Below, piece after piece: positions 15,954 to 16,116 of a stretch of 16,116 bases of DNA; positions within the stretch are counted from its first letter, which is position 1, and each line of letters opens with the position of its first letter. Position numbers and translations under genes: made by a program. The notes beneath the pieces were generated by a model that searched no databases, was not told the DNA's origin, and saw nothing but the letters and a program-made list of their open reading frames with translations. The stretch spans positions 1 through 16,116 of the forward strand of contig JABMQE010000078.1 in NCBI GenBank assembly GCA_013203415.1, given 5' to 3'. Origin of the DNA: Candidatus Falkowiibacteriota bacterium (GTDB taxonomy: Bacteria > Patescibacteriota > Patescibacteriia > UBA2591 > JABMQE01).

Positions 15954-15981
15954 ACTATATCACTCCTAAAAAATTTGTCAG
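15954..15981 (-). promoter_or_regulatory. Promoter of the four-gene envelope operon
   Basis: On the minus strand: -35 CTGACA (15981-15976, five of six), a 16-base spacer, and -10 TATAGT (15959-15954, five of six). Transcription would begin near 15947. No terminator is visible between this and 10434, so all four genes may share one transcript. No gene is visible in 15769-16013. Confidence 0.6.
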
Positions 15982-15999
15982 AGCTCACGTGAACGTTCA
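15981..15999. promoter_or_regulatory. Cluster of overlapping palindromes touching the -35 element
   Basis: Three palindromes overlap in 19 bases: GAGCTC (15981-15986), TCACGTGA (15985-15992) and TGAACGTTCA (15990-15999). They sit directly upstream of, and touch, the -35 hexamer. That is a typical place for a dimeric regulator to bind. No cognate regulator gene lies in the window. Confidence 0.4.
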
Positions 16000-16013
16000 T
16001 AAATAATTATTTC

Positions 16014-16115
16014 TTATTTCACCCCCATCAAATTCCTCTCATCATTAGTCCCATAATCCTCATAAATCGCATAAATCGGCGCGCTTGCCTCTACCCTTGT
16101 TTGCCCCCAAAAATA
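16014..16115 (-). CDS. C-terminal end of a minus-strand gene running off the window
   Basis: An open minus-strand frame enters at the window edge and runs 33 codons to TAA at 16016-16014. The residues include YFWGQTRVEASAPIYAIYED and end NLMGVK. The mix of residues looks like real protein rather than AT-rich noise, and the frame ends before the next operon's promoter region. I do not recognise the family. No clear terminator follows; only the weak palindrome AAATAATTATTT lies at 15999-16011. Confidence 0.5.
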   Translation of the reverse strand, partial: YFWGQTRVEASAPIYAIYEDYGTNDERNLMGVK

Positions 16116-16116
16116 A

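Noticed and set aside
1..16116. tRNA, rRNA, insertion sequence, CRISPR array or phage genes
   Set aside because: I looked for cloverleaf-like segments in the gaps, regularly spaced repeats, transposase motifs and phage structural proteins, and saw none. The only repeats are the tandem palindrome, the linker repeat and the HPL module.

Overview
The window most likely comes from a member of the Patescibacteria (Candidate Phyla Radiation). This is inferred from the kinds of protein present: a giant cysteine-rich secreted protein, a one-helix membrane protein with calcium-loop repeats, small 'YGF..YP' (PsbP-like) lipoproteins, and a pair of cysteine-peptidase cell-wall enzymes, in moderately AT-rich DNA. 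No ribosomal or other phylogenetic marker is present, so the assignment is tentative. A C-terminal FlgD-Ig/type IX-sorting-like domain on one protein is commoner in Bacteroidota/Ignavibacteria-type genomes and is a caution. No tRNA, rRNA, transposase, CRISPR array or metabolic gene was found. Every recognisable protein carries a signal peptide, a lipobox or a membrane helix, so this is a cell-envelope/secretome region.

Layout. (1) 1-1300, plus strand: an AT-rich start with a tandem palindromic repeat, a near-consensus sigma-70 promoter, one lipoprotein gene with a PEGA-like domain (265-1227), and a bidirectional terminator shared with the convergent minus-strand operon. (2) 1314-10404, minus strand: a two-gene operon with its own promoter (10376-10404). 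It encodes a 279-residue membrane-anchored protein with two calcium-loop repeats and then, nine bases later, a 2723-residue secreted protein with about 120 cysteines. (3) 10434-15981, minus strand: a probable four-gene operon read from a promoter at 15954-15981 to a terminator at 10434-10470. In transcription order it encodes a PsbP-like lipoprotein, a small secreted CHAP/NlpC-P60-like enzyme, a second PsbP-like lipoprotein, and a 930-residue CHAP enzyme with two HPL-type repeats, two CBM4_9-like domains and a C-terminal FlgD-Ig-like tail. (4) 16014-16115: the last 33 codons of another minus-strand gene that runs off the window.

How the parts may work together (inference). The four-gene operon looks like a set for acting on, and holding to, peptidoglycan or polysaccharide outside the cell. 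The two-gene operon looks like a membrane anchor plus a very large disulfide-stabilised surface or secreted structure. Together they suggest a cell-surface attachment or host-interaction apparatus.

Most unusual points: a 230-bp module about 91% identical between the two CHAP-type genes, the smaller gene being cut off exactly where the homology ends; strong Shine-Dalgarno sequences about 70-100 bases upstream of three genes, each followed by a tiny or in-frame leader reading frame; and a leader before the first gene of the operon that could fold into competing stems around its Shine-Dalgarno sequence.
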